This document shows, in pieces, positions 48,327-57,730 of a DNA stretch of 64,000 bases. Numbering within the stretch: the stretch's first letter is position 1; each line of letters starts with the position of its first letter. A program made the translations under genes and the position numbers. The stretch is from Frischella japonica (GTDB taxonomy: Bacteria > Pseudomonadota > Gammaproteobacteria > Enterobacterales > Orbaceae): the NCBI RefSeq assembly GCF_014489845.1, contig NZ_JABURY010000020.1, positions 21,531 to 85,530 on the forward strand, in the 5' to 3' direction. Under the pieces are notes generated by a model that saw nothing but the letters and a program-made list of their open reading frames with translations, made no database searches and was not told where the DNA came from.

Positions 48327-48550
48327 TCACTTTCTATTATCTTAATCAATCGAATGCTTTTAAGATATTAATTATTTGCTATCTAAAAAGCAAACTTGAA
48401 CAAAAAATTTCAATCTTCTTATTGTTAAGTAAATATTGTTGTTATCAATACAAATATCAAGCTATTGAGCTTTTTAGTACGTACATCACGTCATAAATTT
48501 GCAACGTTATCCATCATATAGTTTCATTGTTGTAACGGCTTAATACTTCA

Positions 48551-49131
48551 ATTGGTTAAATGAAAAGCATCTTGATCAACACTTATGTGGTTTAGTGAAT
48601 GTGCCACATAGTCGAGATTTATATGCACTTTTTTATGATGCATCGGGAAATTGCGGTTATCATGGCATTATTCAGCATGATGATTCGACTGAACTGTGCT
48701 TGTCGTCGGTGAAAGAAGGCACCCCAGTAAATGCTTACTTAAGTTTTAATCGTGATGGTTTTTCATCGCATTGTCGTGATTATAAGGCTTACTGGCAATG
48801 GGTTGCCGAACGTAATGAGCAGCGTTATCGTAGCAATATTGAAAATGGTAATGATTTTGATGCTAAAAATATGATGCATACCATTCGCTTATTACAAGTT
48901 GCTCACGAAATAATGTCCAAAGGCACCATTACCAATAAATGCGCTAATCGTGATGAACTGCTCGCCATTAAAAATGGTCAATTAAACTATGATGAGATTA
49001 TAAATATGTCCGAATCATTACTGGCTGACATTGAAACCGCATCACTAATATCATCACTACCTGAACAACCTGATTCAGCTAAGGTATTACAGATTTTGGT
49101 TAATATGCGAGAGTCATTGTATCAATATTAG
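48551..49131 (+). pseudogene. 5'-truncated second copy of nucleotidyltransferase 2
   Basis: Sequence from CAATTGGTTAAATGAAAAGC onward is nearly identical to the intact gene from about 45460 to 46040, but the first 160 codons, including the GSR...D-x-D active site, are missing, and the final residues differ (ESLYQY rather than ESLYNQYLL). The internal frame is open (a GTG at 48595 would give 178 residues) but cannot encode a nucleotidyltransferase. The high identity to the parent shows recent duplication or ongoing gene conversion. Confidence 0.85.
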
Positions 49132-49148
49132 TCGGTATGATTAAATTA

Positions 49149-49178
49149 AACAGCGTAACCTTTATTGATTACGCTGTT
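49149..49178. terminator. Terminator between the nucleotidyltransferase relic and treC
   Basis: AACAGCGTAA (49149-49158) and TTACGCTGTT (49169-49178) form a perfect 10-bp stem with a 10-nt loop, with TTTAATTTAA following on the minus strand. It lies 34 bp downstream of the treC stop and can also serve the plus strand. Confidence 0.75.
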
Positions 49179-49211
49179 ACTGGATTTATTAAAAGCCAAT
49201 AGTTAAAATGA

Positions 49212-50885
49212 TTAATCTTCGTTCAATAGATAATACATCGCTTCGTAAGGTTGCAATGTTAATTCCGATTCTAACGTTGTTTCAGTTTGGTAATTACTCA
49301 ACAACTTTTGCCAAGAACTATTTTCCAATGCTTTAGGCAATTGCCATTTAACCGTATTTTCGGTCAGATTGGCTATCACAAGTAACGTTTGATTATTCCA
49401 ATGTCTGACATAGCACCAACAATCAGCATTATCAGGCGTTAGATCTTGATAGTCACCGAAAATAAAGATCGGGTATGTTTTTCGTAATTTGATTAAAGTT
49501 TGATAGCAATAAAAAATGGAATTAGGATCGTCAAGCGCTGCCATCACATTAATTTTCGGGTAATTGTTTGCCACCTCAATCCAAGGTTTACCTTGGCTAA
49601 ATCCGGCATTGGCGGTGTTGTCCCATTGCATTGGCGTTCGGCTATTGTCCCGTGATTTACTGGCAAGAATCGCTAACATATCAGACTCTGACACACCTTC
49701 GGCAATTTTTTCTTGATAGATGTTAAGACTTTCCACATCTTTATATTGCGAAATATGAGTAAAATGGGGATTGGTCATCCCGATCTCTTCACCTTGATAA
49801 AGATATGGCGTGCCTTGTAGTCCATAAAGAATCATTGCCAGCATTTTGGCCGATTCGCTGTGGTGTTGGTCTTCATTACCTAAACGTGACACAATGCGAG
49901 GTTGATCGTGATTACACCAGAAAATCGCATTCCACGCCTTACCGTGCATACCCACTTGCCAATAGCCAAGTATCTTTTTGAGTTCAAGTAAATCTGGCTT
50001 AGCCAGCGTCCATTTTTCCCCATTTGGATAATCAATTTTTAAATGATGAAAATTAAAGGTCATGGTCAACTCTTTGCCATCCAATGCGGCATATTTTTGA
50101 CAGTTTTCAAGCGTAGTGGACGACATTTCGCCCACTGTTTTTAGGTCATTAGGTTGAAAAACATCTCGGCTTAGCTCTTGTAAAAATTCGTGTATTTTCG
50201 GGCCGTCCGTATAATATCTTCGCCCGTCACCATTCACATCATCCTGAAAGTCTTGCTGTTTAGAGACCAAATTAATCACATCAAGCCTTAATGCATCAAC
50301 CCCTTTATCCGCCCAAAATTGACAGACGTTTTTAATCTCTTGGCGGACGGTTGGATTTTCCCAATTGAGATCGGCTTGCTGTTTTGCAAAGAGGTGTAAA
50401 TAGTATTGTCCTGATTGCTCATGCCACTGCCAGGCTTTTCCGCCAAATTTTGACCGCCAATTATTAGGTTCTGAGCCGTCAGCTTTGGCGTCTTTCCAAA
50501 TATAAAACGATCGAAAAGGGCTGGTTTTATCTAAGGCCGATTTAAACCATGGATGCTCTGTTGAAGTGTGGTTAAATACCATATCCATCATAATCCGAAT
50601 ATCACGTTCATGCGCCTGCTTAACCAATAATTCAAAGTCGTCCATCGTGCCATAAGCCGGATCAATATCATAATAATCCGATACATCATAACCATTATCT
50701 ACTTGCGGAGAAGGATAAATTGGCGTTAACCAAATCGCACTAATGCCCAGATTTTTCAGATAATCTAATCGACTTATGATACCTAATAAATCCCCCGTTG
50801 AACTCGCACCACTGGCTTGAAAACTTTTGGGATAGATTTGATAAATAGTACCATTTTGCCACCAAGGGATTTCGTTCGTATTCAT
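49212..50885 (-). CDS. treC: Trehalose-6-phosphate hydrolase (alpha,alpha-phosphotrehalase)
   Basis: 557 residues from the ATG at 50885 (AAAGAG upstream); an upstream ATG at 50924 would add 13 residues without similarity. A GH13 enzyme that splits trehalose 6-phosphate into glucose and glucose 6-phosphate. Close to E. coli TreC along its length: WWQNGTIYQIYPKSF at the start, nucleophile D202 in LRLDVINL, acid/base E253 in VGEMSSTT, and D327 in NHDQPR; DMVFNHTS (101-108) and GTPYLYQGEEIGMTNP are intact. It lies 69 bp downstream of treB in the same operon. Confidence 0.95.
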   Translation of the reverse strand: MNTNEIPWWQNGTIYQIYPKSFQASGASSTGDLLGIISRLDYLKNLGISAIWLTPIYPSPQVDNGYDVSDYYDIDPAYGTMDDFELLVKQAHERDIRIMMDMVFNHTSTEHPWFKSALDKTSPFRSFYIWKDAKADGSEPNNWRSKFGGKAWQWHEQSGQYYLHLFAKQQADLNWENPTVRQEIKNVCQFWADKGVDALRLDVINLVSKQQDFQDDVNGDGRRYYTDGPKIHEFLQELSRDVFQPNDLKTVGEMSSTTLENCQKYAALDGKELTMTFNFHHLKIDYPNGEKWTLAKPDLLELKKILGYWQVGMHGKAWNAIFWCNHDQPRIVSRLGNEDQHHSESAKMLAMILYGLQGTPYLYQGEEIGMTNPHFTHISQYKDVESLNIYQEKIAEGVSESDMLAILASKSRDNSRTPMQWDNTANAGFSQGKPWIEVANNYPKINVMAALDDPNSIFYCYQTLIKLRKTYPIFIFGDYQDLTPDNADCWCYVRHWNNQTLLVIANLTENTVKWQLPKALENSSWQKLLSNYQTETTLESELTLQPYEAMYYLLNED

Positions 50886-50954
50886 TGTTTGCTCTTTATT
50901 TTTAATCAGTAAAATTAAATTCACATAAAACGGGTGAATTACTATTTATTATCA

Positions 50955-52382
50955 TTATTGAATATTTAGTGTGCCTTTTTTCTGTTTTATTTTATAAACA
51001 ATGATGGTTAATGCGATTGGAACAATAATCGCTACTAGCATTGCTAAGGCATAAATTGACCAATAAACAGGTTTTATTGATAAGATACCAGGCAATCCTC
51101 CCACACCGATACCATTAGATAATACACCATATAAACCACAGATTAATCCAGCACTAGCCGCACCGACCATGGCACAAAACATTGGGAATTTATAGCGTAA
51201 GTTAATACCGTACATAGCTGGCTCAGTAACACCTAGATAGCCGGATATAGCAGCAGGAATGGAAACTTCGCGCTCATTATGTTTTCGACTGATCAAAATG
51301 ATGCCAACAACGGCTGAAGCTTGAGCAATATTGGATAAAGCAATGATTGGCCAAATCGGTGTACCGCCCATACTTTCTGTCATCTGCATATCGATAGCTA
51401 ATGTAGTATGGTGAATTCCAGTAATAACCAACGGTGCATAAAAGAATCCAAAAATTGCCGAACCAATGAAGGCATAATCACCAGTCATTAAGTATTTAAC
51501 CACATAAGCAATACCATTGCCTAACATTCGTCCGATTGGCCCTAAAAGAAAATGTGCAAGGACGACGGCTAATAGGAGTGATACGATTGGTACAATCACT
51601 AAAGTTAGGTAATTAGGGACAATTCTACGTAATCGAGTTTCGATCCATCCTAACGCTAAACCAGCAAAAATAGATGGAATCACTTGTGCTTGATAGCCGA
51701 CTTTTTGAATCGTAAACCAACCAAAATCCCACACGTCAGGAACCATTTTCCCTAGATTATAAGCATTCATCAGTTGTGGAGAAACCAATGTTATGCCTAA
51801 AACAATCCCTAACACAGGAGAACCGCCCATTTTTTTGACTGTCGACCAGCAAATAGCCACCGGTAAAAAGTGGAAAATCGCTTCACACGGTAACCAAAGG
51901 AAACTATGTATAGGTACCAACCAAGTATACGTGTCAGTAAGCGGTTTATCGTTAATAGTTGGCATTTCACCAATTACATTACGCAAGCCGAGTAATAAAC
52001 CACCCGCAATCATTGCAGGTAATAATGGTACAAAAATTTCAGCTAAATTTGAGATTAACCGTTCAAACCATGACATATTTTGTTTAGCTGCGGCTTTTGT
52101 TTGCTCTTTGGTCGCTTCGTCAATATTTAATTGTTCAATCAATAACTTGTAATAACTATCAACATCCGTTCCAATAATAACCTGAAACTGCCCGGCATTA
52201 TTAAAGCATCCTTTGACAAAAGACAATCCTTCAATCGCTTCAACATTGGCTAATTTGGGATTAGCAAGCGCAAACCTTAATCTTGTCAAACAATGGGTAA
52301 CACTAGCAATGTTTTCTTTTCCTCCAACAAGTTCAATCAATTGCATAATTGATTTTGTTGAAACTTTAGGTGCTTTTGCCAT
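50955..52382 (-). CDS. treB: Trehalose-specific PTS permease, EIIBC
   Basis: 475 residues. N-terminal EIIB domain (about 8-90) with the phosphorylated Cys31 in VTHCLTRLRF, then a sucrose/trehalose-type EIIC domain with about ten membrane segments (110-470), including GVTEPAMYGINLRYKFP, the conserved substrate loop. It imports trehalose as trehalose 6-phosphate, with EIIA-Glc as usual donor since no EIIA is fused. GGAG precedes the ATG. The promoter region upstream carries a TreR operator and a CRP site. Confidence 0.94.
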   Translation of the reverse strand: MAKAPKVSTKSIMQLIELVGGKENIASVTHCLTRLRFALANPKLANVEAIEGLSFVKGCFNNAGQFQVIIGTDVDSYYKLLIEQLNIDEATKEQTKAAAKQNMSWFERLISNLAEIFVPLLPAMIAGGLLLGLRNVIGEMPTINDKPLTDTYTWLVPIHSFLWLPCEAIFHFLPVAICWSTVKKMGGSPVLGIVLGITLVSPQLMNAYNLGKMVPDVWDFGWFTIQKVGYQAQVIPSIFAGLALGWIETRLRRIVPNYLTLVIVPIVSLLLAVVLAHFLLGPIGRMLGNGIAYVVKYLMTGDYAFIGSAIFGFFYAPLVITGIHHTTLAIDMQMTESMGGTPIWPIIALSNIAQASAVVGIILISRKHNEREVSIPAAISGYLGVTEPAMYGINLRYKFPMFCAMVGAASAGLICGLYGVLSNGIGVGGLPGILSIKPVYWSIYALAMLVAIIVPIALTIIVYKIKQKKGTLNIQ

Positions 52383-52483
52383 TGTTAAGTCTCCTTATTT
52401 TCAATTTAAGCCAAAATTTTTTAATTATTTCGACCCTAATTTGGTAACAATTAAGCATAAATTGAATTATTATTTAAATAAAT

Positions 52484-52495
52484 GGGAACGTTCCC
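52484..52495. promoter_or_regulatory. TreR operator
   Basis: GGGAACGTTCCC is a perfect 12-bp palindrome with the AACGTT core usual for LacI-family repressors. It lies 102 bp upstream of treB, between treB and treR, and 5 bp from a CRP site. It is the likely site where TreR blocks treBC transcription. Confidence 0.85.
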
Positions 52496-52500
52496 TTTTT

Positions 52501-52516
52501 TGTGATAAACCTCACA
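52501..52516. promoter_or_regulatory. CRP binding site of the treBC promoter
   Basis: TGTGATAAACCTCACA fits TGTGA-N6-TCACA exactly. It lies just upstream of the TreR operator as read toward treB, the position expected for an activator site. Confidence 0.82.
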
Positions 52517-52544
52517 ATTTAGGCAATATATCACTCAAAAATAG

Positions 52545-53501
52545 TTAAATGAGTATTTGGGAAGGAACCGTAATAATTTTAGGTTTTGATCCACTTTGTA
52601 GTATTTGCAATAACTCGTTTGCAGCATAAGTACCAGCTTTATCAAAACCAAGATCGACAGTAATCGTTTTGGTAAACAAGAATTTAAGCAGCTCACTACT
52701 ACCAATGCTAATAACAACAATATTATTGATATTTTTTTCAGATAAGAACTTATTTAGACCTAAAGCAATTGAATCGGTAGCACAAATGATTGCTGTTGGT
52801 GAATCAACCAATACCGACTCGGCAAGTTCATAACCAGAATAATAACTTAATTTGCCAAGCACCGCATTTGGCTTAAGTTTATGAGTATGACAAAAATTAG
52901 TATACGCTTGGTAGCGTAATTCACCAGTAGTCTGATCTTGTTTAGTAATACCAATATAGCCAATTTTTTTATGCTTTTGATATAAATAGGTTAATGCTTT
53001 GTTTACCGCCCCTACATCATCATAACAAATACAAGTATATTCAGAAAAAGGCCTAGCAATAACCACACATTTATCTTGCCAAAATGTCAGTCGAGAGCTA
53101 TTCAATCCTGTAAAAGCAAAAATTACTACACCGTCAGCTTGCTTTTCTTTTAACATTGTCAGGTGTTCTTCGACTTTTTGCGGGCTAAATTGGCTCTCAA
53201 TAATAATCGGATCATACCCATTTGCATAAAAAACAGGCAACATGTTTCGAACTGCATGATTTTCGGATATGGAATCAAGGCGAGTAACAATTATACCAAT
53301 CACTTTATTACCATAACCACGCATTGCTCTAGCTGATTTGGATGGGGTAAATTGATATTGTTCAACAATTGCCATCACTTTGTTACGTGTCGATTCCTTC
53401 ACCATTGGGTCGTGATTAATAACTCTCGAAACAGTGGATTTACTCACCCCGCTCAATTTGGCAATATCTTTAATGGTTAAATTCGGTGATGGCTTATTCA
53501 T
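52545..53501 (-). CDS. treR: Trehalose operon repressor, LacI family
   Basis: 318 residues from the ATG at 53501; a TTG two codons upstream is also open. The LacI-type DNA-binding domain (8-65) reads LTIKDIAKLSGVSKSTVSRV with the hinge helix SKSARAM; the rest is a periplasmic-binding-protein-like ligand domain that in E. coli TreR binds trehalose 6-phosphate. It is on the same strand as treBC, 162 bp upstream of treB, with the operator and CRP site between, as in E. coli. Confidence 0.9.
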   Translation of the reverse strand: MNKPSPNLTIKDIAKLSGVSKSTVSRVINHDPMVKESTRNKVMAIVEQYQFTPSKSARAMRGYGNKVIGIIVTRLDSISENHAVRNMLPVFYANGYDPIIIESQFSPQKVEEHLTMLKEKQADGVVIFAFTGLNSSRLTFWQDKCVVIARPFSEYTCICYDDVGAVNKALTYLYQKHKKIGYIGITKQDQTTGELRYQAYTNFCHTHKLKPNAVLGKLSYYSGYELAESVLVDSPTAIICATDSIALGLNKFLSEKNINNIVVISIGSSELLKFLFTKTITVDLGFDKAGTYAANELLQILQSGSKPKIITVPSQILI

Positions 53502-53693
53502 AATCAATTTTTATAATGAAAATCAATTAAATCATAGTAATATAGTTTTAACAAAATGGCGATAGGGTGGCTAGTAAGTTAATATCAAAATTATTAACTA
53601 TTACTTATTCTTCATTTATAATTAGATTGAGATTTGACAGAGGAATAAAACAGAATCAACAAAGCATTAATAACCTCACATAGACAATGAATT

Positions 53694-54230
53694 ATGAAAA
53701 AATCATATTTACTTTTAGGTTACACGCTATATTTTTTGAGTTTATCTGGCTATGCATCTAGTGATGACACGAAGACTGCAACAGAACAATTTAGATCGGC
53801 TTTATTATGTCAGTCAAAGCCTTTTGCCATAGAAGATAAAAAGATCATTGCTGAACTTGCAAAACAAAAAATTACTATAAAAAACAAAAAGCAAGATAGT
53901 ATAACTGAAATCGAATACCATTTTGAGCAACCTATCAAAGTTAAAAATGTATGGGTGAATATGATTCGTTATGAAAGCGATAATTTCGTCACCTCTTTTT
54001 ATGCTAAAGCCATAGGTGATATGCACAAGTTCGCTAAATTGATTGAGGTTAACCCTATATTACGCAGCTGTGAAGAACCTATTCCTTTGGATGATACCGA
54101 CATATTCCGAAAAGAAATTACCCCTATTACCGACAATAATCTCTACCCAGATACAATCGTTATTGGTCAGGATAAAGACTCAAAGCCGGATGAATTTTAT
54201 TTCATCTGTTCTAAATTTGAGACTAATTAG
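53694..54230 (+). CDS. Exported protein of unknown function, paralogue A
   Basis: 178 residues with a signal peptide (MKKSYLLLGYTLYFLSLSGY, cleavage about residue 21-22). The mature part has three cysteines (LLCQSK, RSCEEP, FICSK), which may pair in the periplasm. It is a paralogue of the product at 56612-57137: shared features are TEQFRSALLC versus MNQFKDTLLC, YHFEQPIKVKNVWVNMIRYE versus YHFAKPLKILNVTFQTVKYL, AKAIGDMHKFAK versus AVAKGDMEKFAK, and DSKPDEFYFIC versus DSKPGEFNFGC. I do not recognise the family. Confidence 0.7.
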   Translation: MKKSYLLLGYTLYFLSLSGYASSDDTKTATEQFRSALLCQSKPFAIEDKKIIAELAKQKITIKNKKQDSITEIEYHFEQPIKVKNVWVNMIRYESDNFVTSFYAKAIGDMHKFAKLIEVNPILRSCEEPIPLDDTDIFRKEITPITDNNLYPDTIVIGQDKDSKPDEFYFICSKFETN

Positions 54231-54319
54231 CTATAATTTTTTTACTCAATGAAAAATCATGCTATTAGTTTACTAACATTACTTATGTATAAATAGAAAA
54301 ATTATTTTATAAATAAAAC

Positions 54320-54789
54320 CTATTTATTAGCACTTTGCTTTGATTTATAAGCACTTCCCCACGCTAACATAGCACGATCAATAATGAAACTTTTACCAAA
54401 CGGATTAATTGCAATACCATGATATCCGTTTGATTCGTCAAGTATTGCTTGGTAATCGGTTAAGTTGACGACTGGAGTTTGTTGATCTGCAACATTTTGC
54501 CATTTTCTTAATTCATCCCAGTTCATAAATATTGGAAAAAAGGATTCATTGTTAACAATATTGATTGCCACAAATGAAATTATCGTACCTTGCTGTAAGG
54601 TAAGGGAGTTATCTTTATTGCGTTTAATATTATCAGGTAATTCCATAATAATTGGCACTAATAATTTAGCAGCTTTTAACGTATTAAAAAGAGCTGTTTT
54701 ATTTTTTCAGATGTCGGTTGTTCATCATATCTTTGCCATGCATCGTTAAGTTCTGGATTGGTTACTGGATTATTAATATCAAAACTCAT
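54320..54789 (-). pseudogene. SseB-like family protein, frameshifted in a T-run
   Basis: From ATG at 54789 the frame reads MSFDINNPVTNPELNDAWQR to KIKQLFLIR-stop. The next frame continues NTLKAAKLLVPIIMELPDNI and ends at 54320 with FFPIFMNWDELRKWQ, TPVVNLTDYQAILDE and GIAINPFGKSFII, matching the SseB N-terminal domain. One base lost or gained in the CTTTTTA run near 54680 explains the break. The repaired protein would be about 156 residues. SseB-like proteins act with secretion systems or as stress proteins; the role here is unknown. The homopolymer makes both phase variation and base-calling error possible. Confidence 0.75.
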
Positions 54790-54805
54790 AAATAGTTCTT
54801 TATTA

Positions 54806-55900
54806 TTTAACTAAATGTATTACTTTTGTAAAGTTACATGTTTTTTTCGTGTGACATTATCATTGATGTTTATAGTTTTATAATCTTTAATGGATAAATA
54901 GCTGTTTTGGTATCTCTAAACCACTTGCTCACCCTTTATTATTTAACGAATACTATTACTTTTGTGAAGTTATATGAATATTTTAATTGCTCGGCAATGA
55001 TAATTGATGTGTATAGTCTGGCAATCTTGAATATATAACAAGCTGTTTTTATTTTTCTAACCGCTAAGTCATCATAAGCAATTCCCCTACATTGACATTC
55101 TTATAACTTGGTTGCTAATGGTTTGTAATTAAACTCTTATTTACCCTGCATTATTTAACGAATACTATTACTTTTGTGAAGTTATGTGATGTTTTCAATT
55201 ACATGGTAATGATAATTGAGGTGTATAGTCTGGCAATCTTGAATATATAACAAGCTGTTTTTATTTTTCTAACTGCTAAGTCATCATAAGTAATTCCCCT
55301 ACATTGACATTCTTATAACTTGGTTGCTAATGGTTTGTAATTAAACTCTTATTTACCCTGCATTATTTAACGAATACTATTACTTTTGTGAAGTTATGTG
55401 ATGTTTTCAATTACATGGTAATGATAATTGAGGTGTATAGTCTGGCAATCTTGAATATATAACAAGCTGTTTTTATTTTTCTAACCGCTAAGTTATCATA
55501 AGCGATTCCCCTGCATTGACATTCTTATAACTTGGTTGCTAATGGTTTGTAATTAAACTCTTATTTACCCTGCATTATTTAACGAATACTATTACTTTTG
55601 TGAAGTTATGTGATGTTTTCAATTACATGGTAATGATAATTGAGGTGTATAGTCTGGCAATCTTGAATATATAACAAGCTGTTTTTATTTTTCTAACCGC
55701 TAAGTCATCATAAGCGATTCCCCTGCATTGACATTCTTATAACTTGGTTGCTAATAGTTTGTGATTAAATCACTTATTCGCTCTTCATTATTTAACGAAT
55801 TGTATTACTTTTGTAAAGTTTAATTATTCCAGTTATTGTGAAAATAATGATTTTCACTAATAATCTAACCATTTTTGACATAATAAACAGCTATTTTGTG
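54806..55900. repeat. Tandem array of 212-bp non-coding repeats
   Basis: The word ATTTAACGAA starts at 54941, 55153, 55365, 55577 and 55790: a period of 212, 212, 212 and 213 bp. The three units from 55153 to 55789 are nearly identical, the unit at 54941 is close, and divergent partial units bound the array (a 135-bp one at 54806 and the one at 55790). Each unit holds the dyad TCAATTA/TAATTGA (e.g. 55195-55219), a TTGACA hexamer, and ACAAGCTGTTTTTATTTTT. No unit carries a convincing ORF. Role unknown; candidates are repeated small RNAs, protein-binding arrays or unequal-crossover products. Confidence 0.85.
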
Positions 55901-56611
55901 TTTCTGGTGTAGGATCTTATCGAATACATATAATATGTTGTCAGTTAGGGATTAGTTATTAACTGATTGACAGTCGAATCTAAATCAGCATTATATCAAT
56001 TGATTATAACTGCTTAGATTATTTAATTCATTTACTTTAGCATCACCGTTATCAATGATCCAAAAGAGGAAAACAAAAAATTGTCATTATGAATACTAAA
56101 ATTCAATAAATTAAGAGAAACTCTGAAAAAATACTGAGTATCTACGATGATTTTAACATTAATGCGATTTACTTTTTTAGATGAAAAATATGCTATGCCT
56201 TATAGTTTCTTTCATAAATTAAATTTTAATAGAGAAATATTCTTCAATAATGCTCTTTTAATTGATAATAAATAAGTTTAAAAATTAACATCTAAATGCT
56301 ATTCATCAAATTTATACTAAAATAAAATTTTCAAACAAATTGAAAATTTACTTAAAGATAACATTTTGGATAGATATAGAATCACTTGAATTTCATTTAA
56401 TATTAAAAGATTTATTAAAAAATCTGGGTTAGATTTTTATTTATGCATTTAAAAATTATCGAATACAAAATTACAAAGCTGAATATACTTGAGAAGTATT
56501 AGATACCTTGTATAGTCGCATTAACAAATAAAATGCTATTTTAAACCGAACGAAAAACTTGTTTTTATAATAAAAATTTCTTTATGCTTAATTAACTATT
56601 GAGAATTTAAC
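55901..56611. other. AT-rich intergenic region after the repeat array
   Basis: About 710 bp, no supported gene, many short open frames with frequent stops. A TTTATGCTTAATTAACTATT segment precedes the start of exported paralogue B. Confidence 0.4.
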
Positions 56612-57137
56612 ATGAAATCACAAAATAAATTTTTAGGTCTATGCACTTCTCATGTTTACGGTATCAGGCTATAGCATAGCGGCAGATAAAGCTAAATCCA
56701 TCATGAATCAATTTAAAGATACTTTGCTATGTCATCAATCTCCAGAATCTTTAATATTTAATACTTCTCCTGAGGCGTTTGCTAAAGAAGGGATTACGGT
56801 TACTAAAATTAGTGAGTACAATCCAGAATATATATATCACTTTGCCAAACCATTGAAAATTTTGAATGTGACATTTCAAACTGTTAAATATTTAGGAAAC
56901 TATCATTATGGCTTTGATTTCTTTGCCGTTGCTAAAGGTGATATGGAGAAATTTGCCAAATCAATCGGAGCTAAACCCACTCCGGCTGAATTTAACGATT
57001 TTCGCTGGAAGAGTCCATATGTAAAATATTTCACTTCAACAACTGATCAGGAATATTTTAGACGTATCTTCCTTATTGGTCGAGAAGCAGACTCCAAACC
57101 AGGCGAATTTAATTTTGGTTGTTACCTATATTATTAA
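56612..57137 (+). pseudogene. Exported protein paralogue B, signal peptide frameshifted
   Basis: ATG at 56612 opens MKSQNKFLGLCTSHVYGIRL and stops, whereas the other frame reads MFTVSGYSIAADKAKSIMNQ from 56652 on. Joined, they give a normal signal peptide (MKSQNKFLGLCT...LMFTVSGYSIA) and a mature protein like paralogue A. A one-base change near 56640-56650 explains it. From the internal ATG at 56652 a 161-residue protein can be made, with only a weak export signal. The mature part keeps the paired cysteines (LLCHQS, FGCYLYY). Confidence 0.65.
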
Positions 57138-57221
57138 TATTATCGCGGGAAATAGGTTGTGAAACAATCAGTCTTAACTGATATTTTGGTATGGGTAAAA
57201 TACAAAGTTGATTTCCCCTTT

Positions 57222-57578
57222 TTAATACTCTTTTTTTAATTTATAAGCCTTCCCCCACTCTAACATAGCATCATGAACCTGTTTTAAACTTTGTCCAACA
57301 TCGGTTAAAGTATATTCCACTTTAGGTGGTACTTGGGCATAAACCTTGCGAGTAATTAAACCATTTTTTTCCATAGCACGTAAATGTTGCGTTAATACTT
57401 TCTGTGACACGCCATTAAGTGATTTTTTTAATTCACCAAAACGTTTTGTACCTGTTAATAAATCACGAACAATTAAGACTTTCCATTTATCGCCCATTAG
57501 CATTAATGTGGTTTCTACGGGGCAAGGTGGTAAATTTTCATTACTTAACACGCTGATAATTTCCTTAAAATTCAGCAA
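57222..57578 (-). CDS. HxlR family transcriptional regulator
   Basis: 118 residues. The HxlR winged helix is complete: CPVETTLMLMGDKWKVLIVR (cysteine at 19 near the start, often redox- or aldehyde-sensing), then RFGELKKSLNGVSQKVLTQH (recognition helix), then NGLITRKVYAQVPPKVEYTL (wing). It is divergent from an NAD(P)-binding oxidoreductase gene with 152 bp between, the common arrangement for HxlR regulators that respond to electrophiles. A dyad near 57590-57617 is the likely operator. Confidence 0.9.
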   Translation of the reverse strand: MLNFKEIISVLSNENLPPCPVETTLMLMGDKWKVLIVRDLLTGTKRFGELKKSLNGVSQKVLTQHLRAMEKNGLITRKVYAQVPPKVEYTLTDVGQSLKQVHDAMLEWGKAYKLKKEY

Positions 57579-57589
57579 TAGTTACTAAA

Positions 57590-57617
57590 TAGATACTATA
57601 TTACTATATGGTACCTA
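57590..57617. promoter_or_regulatory. Putative HxlR operator
   Basis: TAGATACTATA-TTAC-TATATGGTACCTA is an imperfect dyad (arms match at about 10 of 13 positions) just upstream of the HxlR gene and inside the divergent promoter region. It contains GTAC, as known sites of this family often do. Confidence 0.5.
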
Positions 57618-57730
57618 CTTTACAATGGAAACTTTGAATATTAATCTAAATATATTCATTTTTTGATCAACATGTTAAGTCAAAAAGTGTTAACCAAAAT
57701 TTTATTTTGATAATATTAAAGGAGTAGACC

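Noticed and set aside
55203..55250. A 15-residue hydrophobic peptide in each repeat unit (MVMIIEVYSLAILNI) as a type I toxin
   Set aside because: No ribosome binding site before the ATG, peptide too short and not clearly membrane-spanning; kept only as part of the repeat description.
54806..55900. The tandem repeats as a CRISPR array
   Set aside because: The period is 212 bp and the units are alike over their whole length, with no short repeat/variable spacer pattern and no cas genes nearby.
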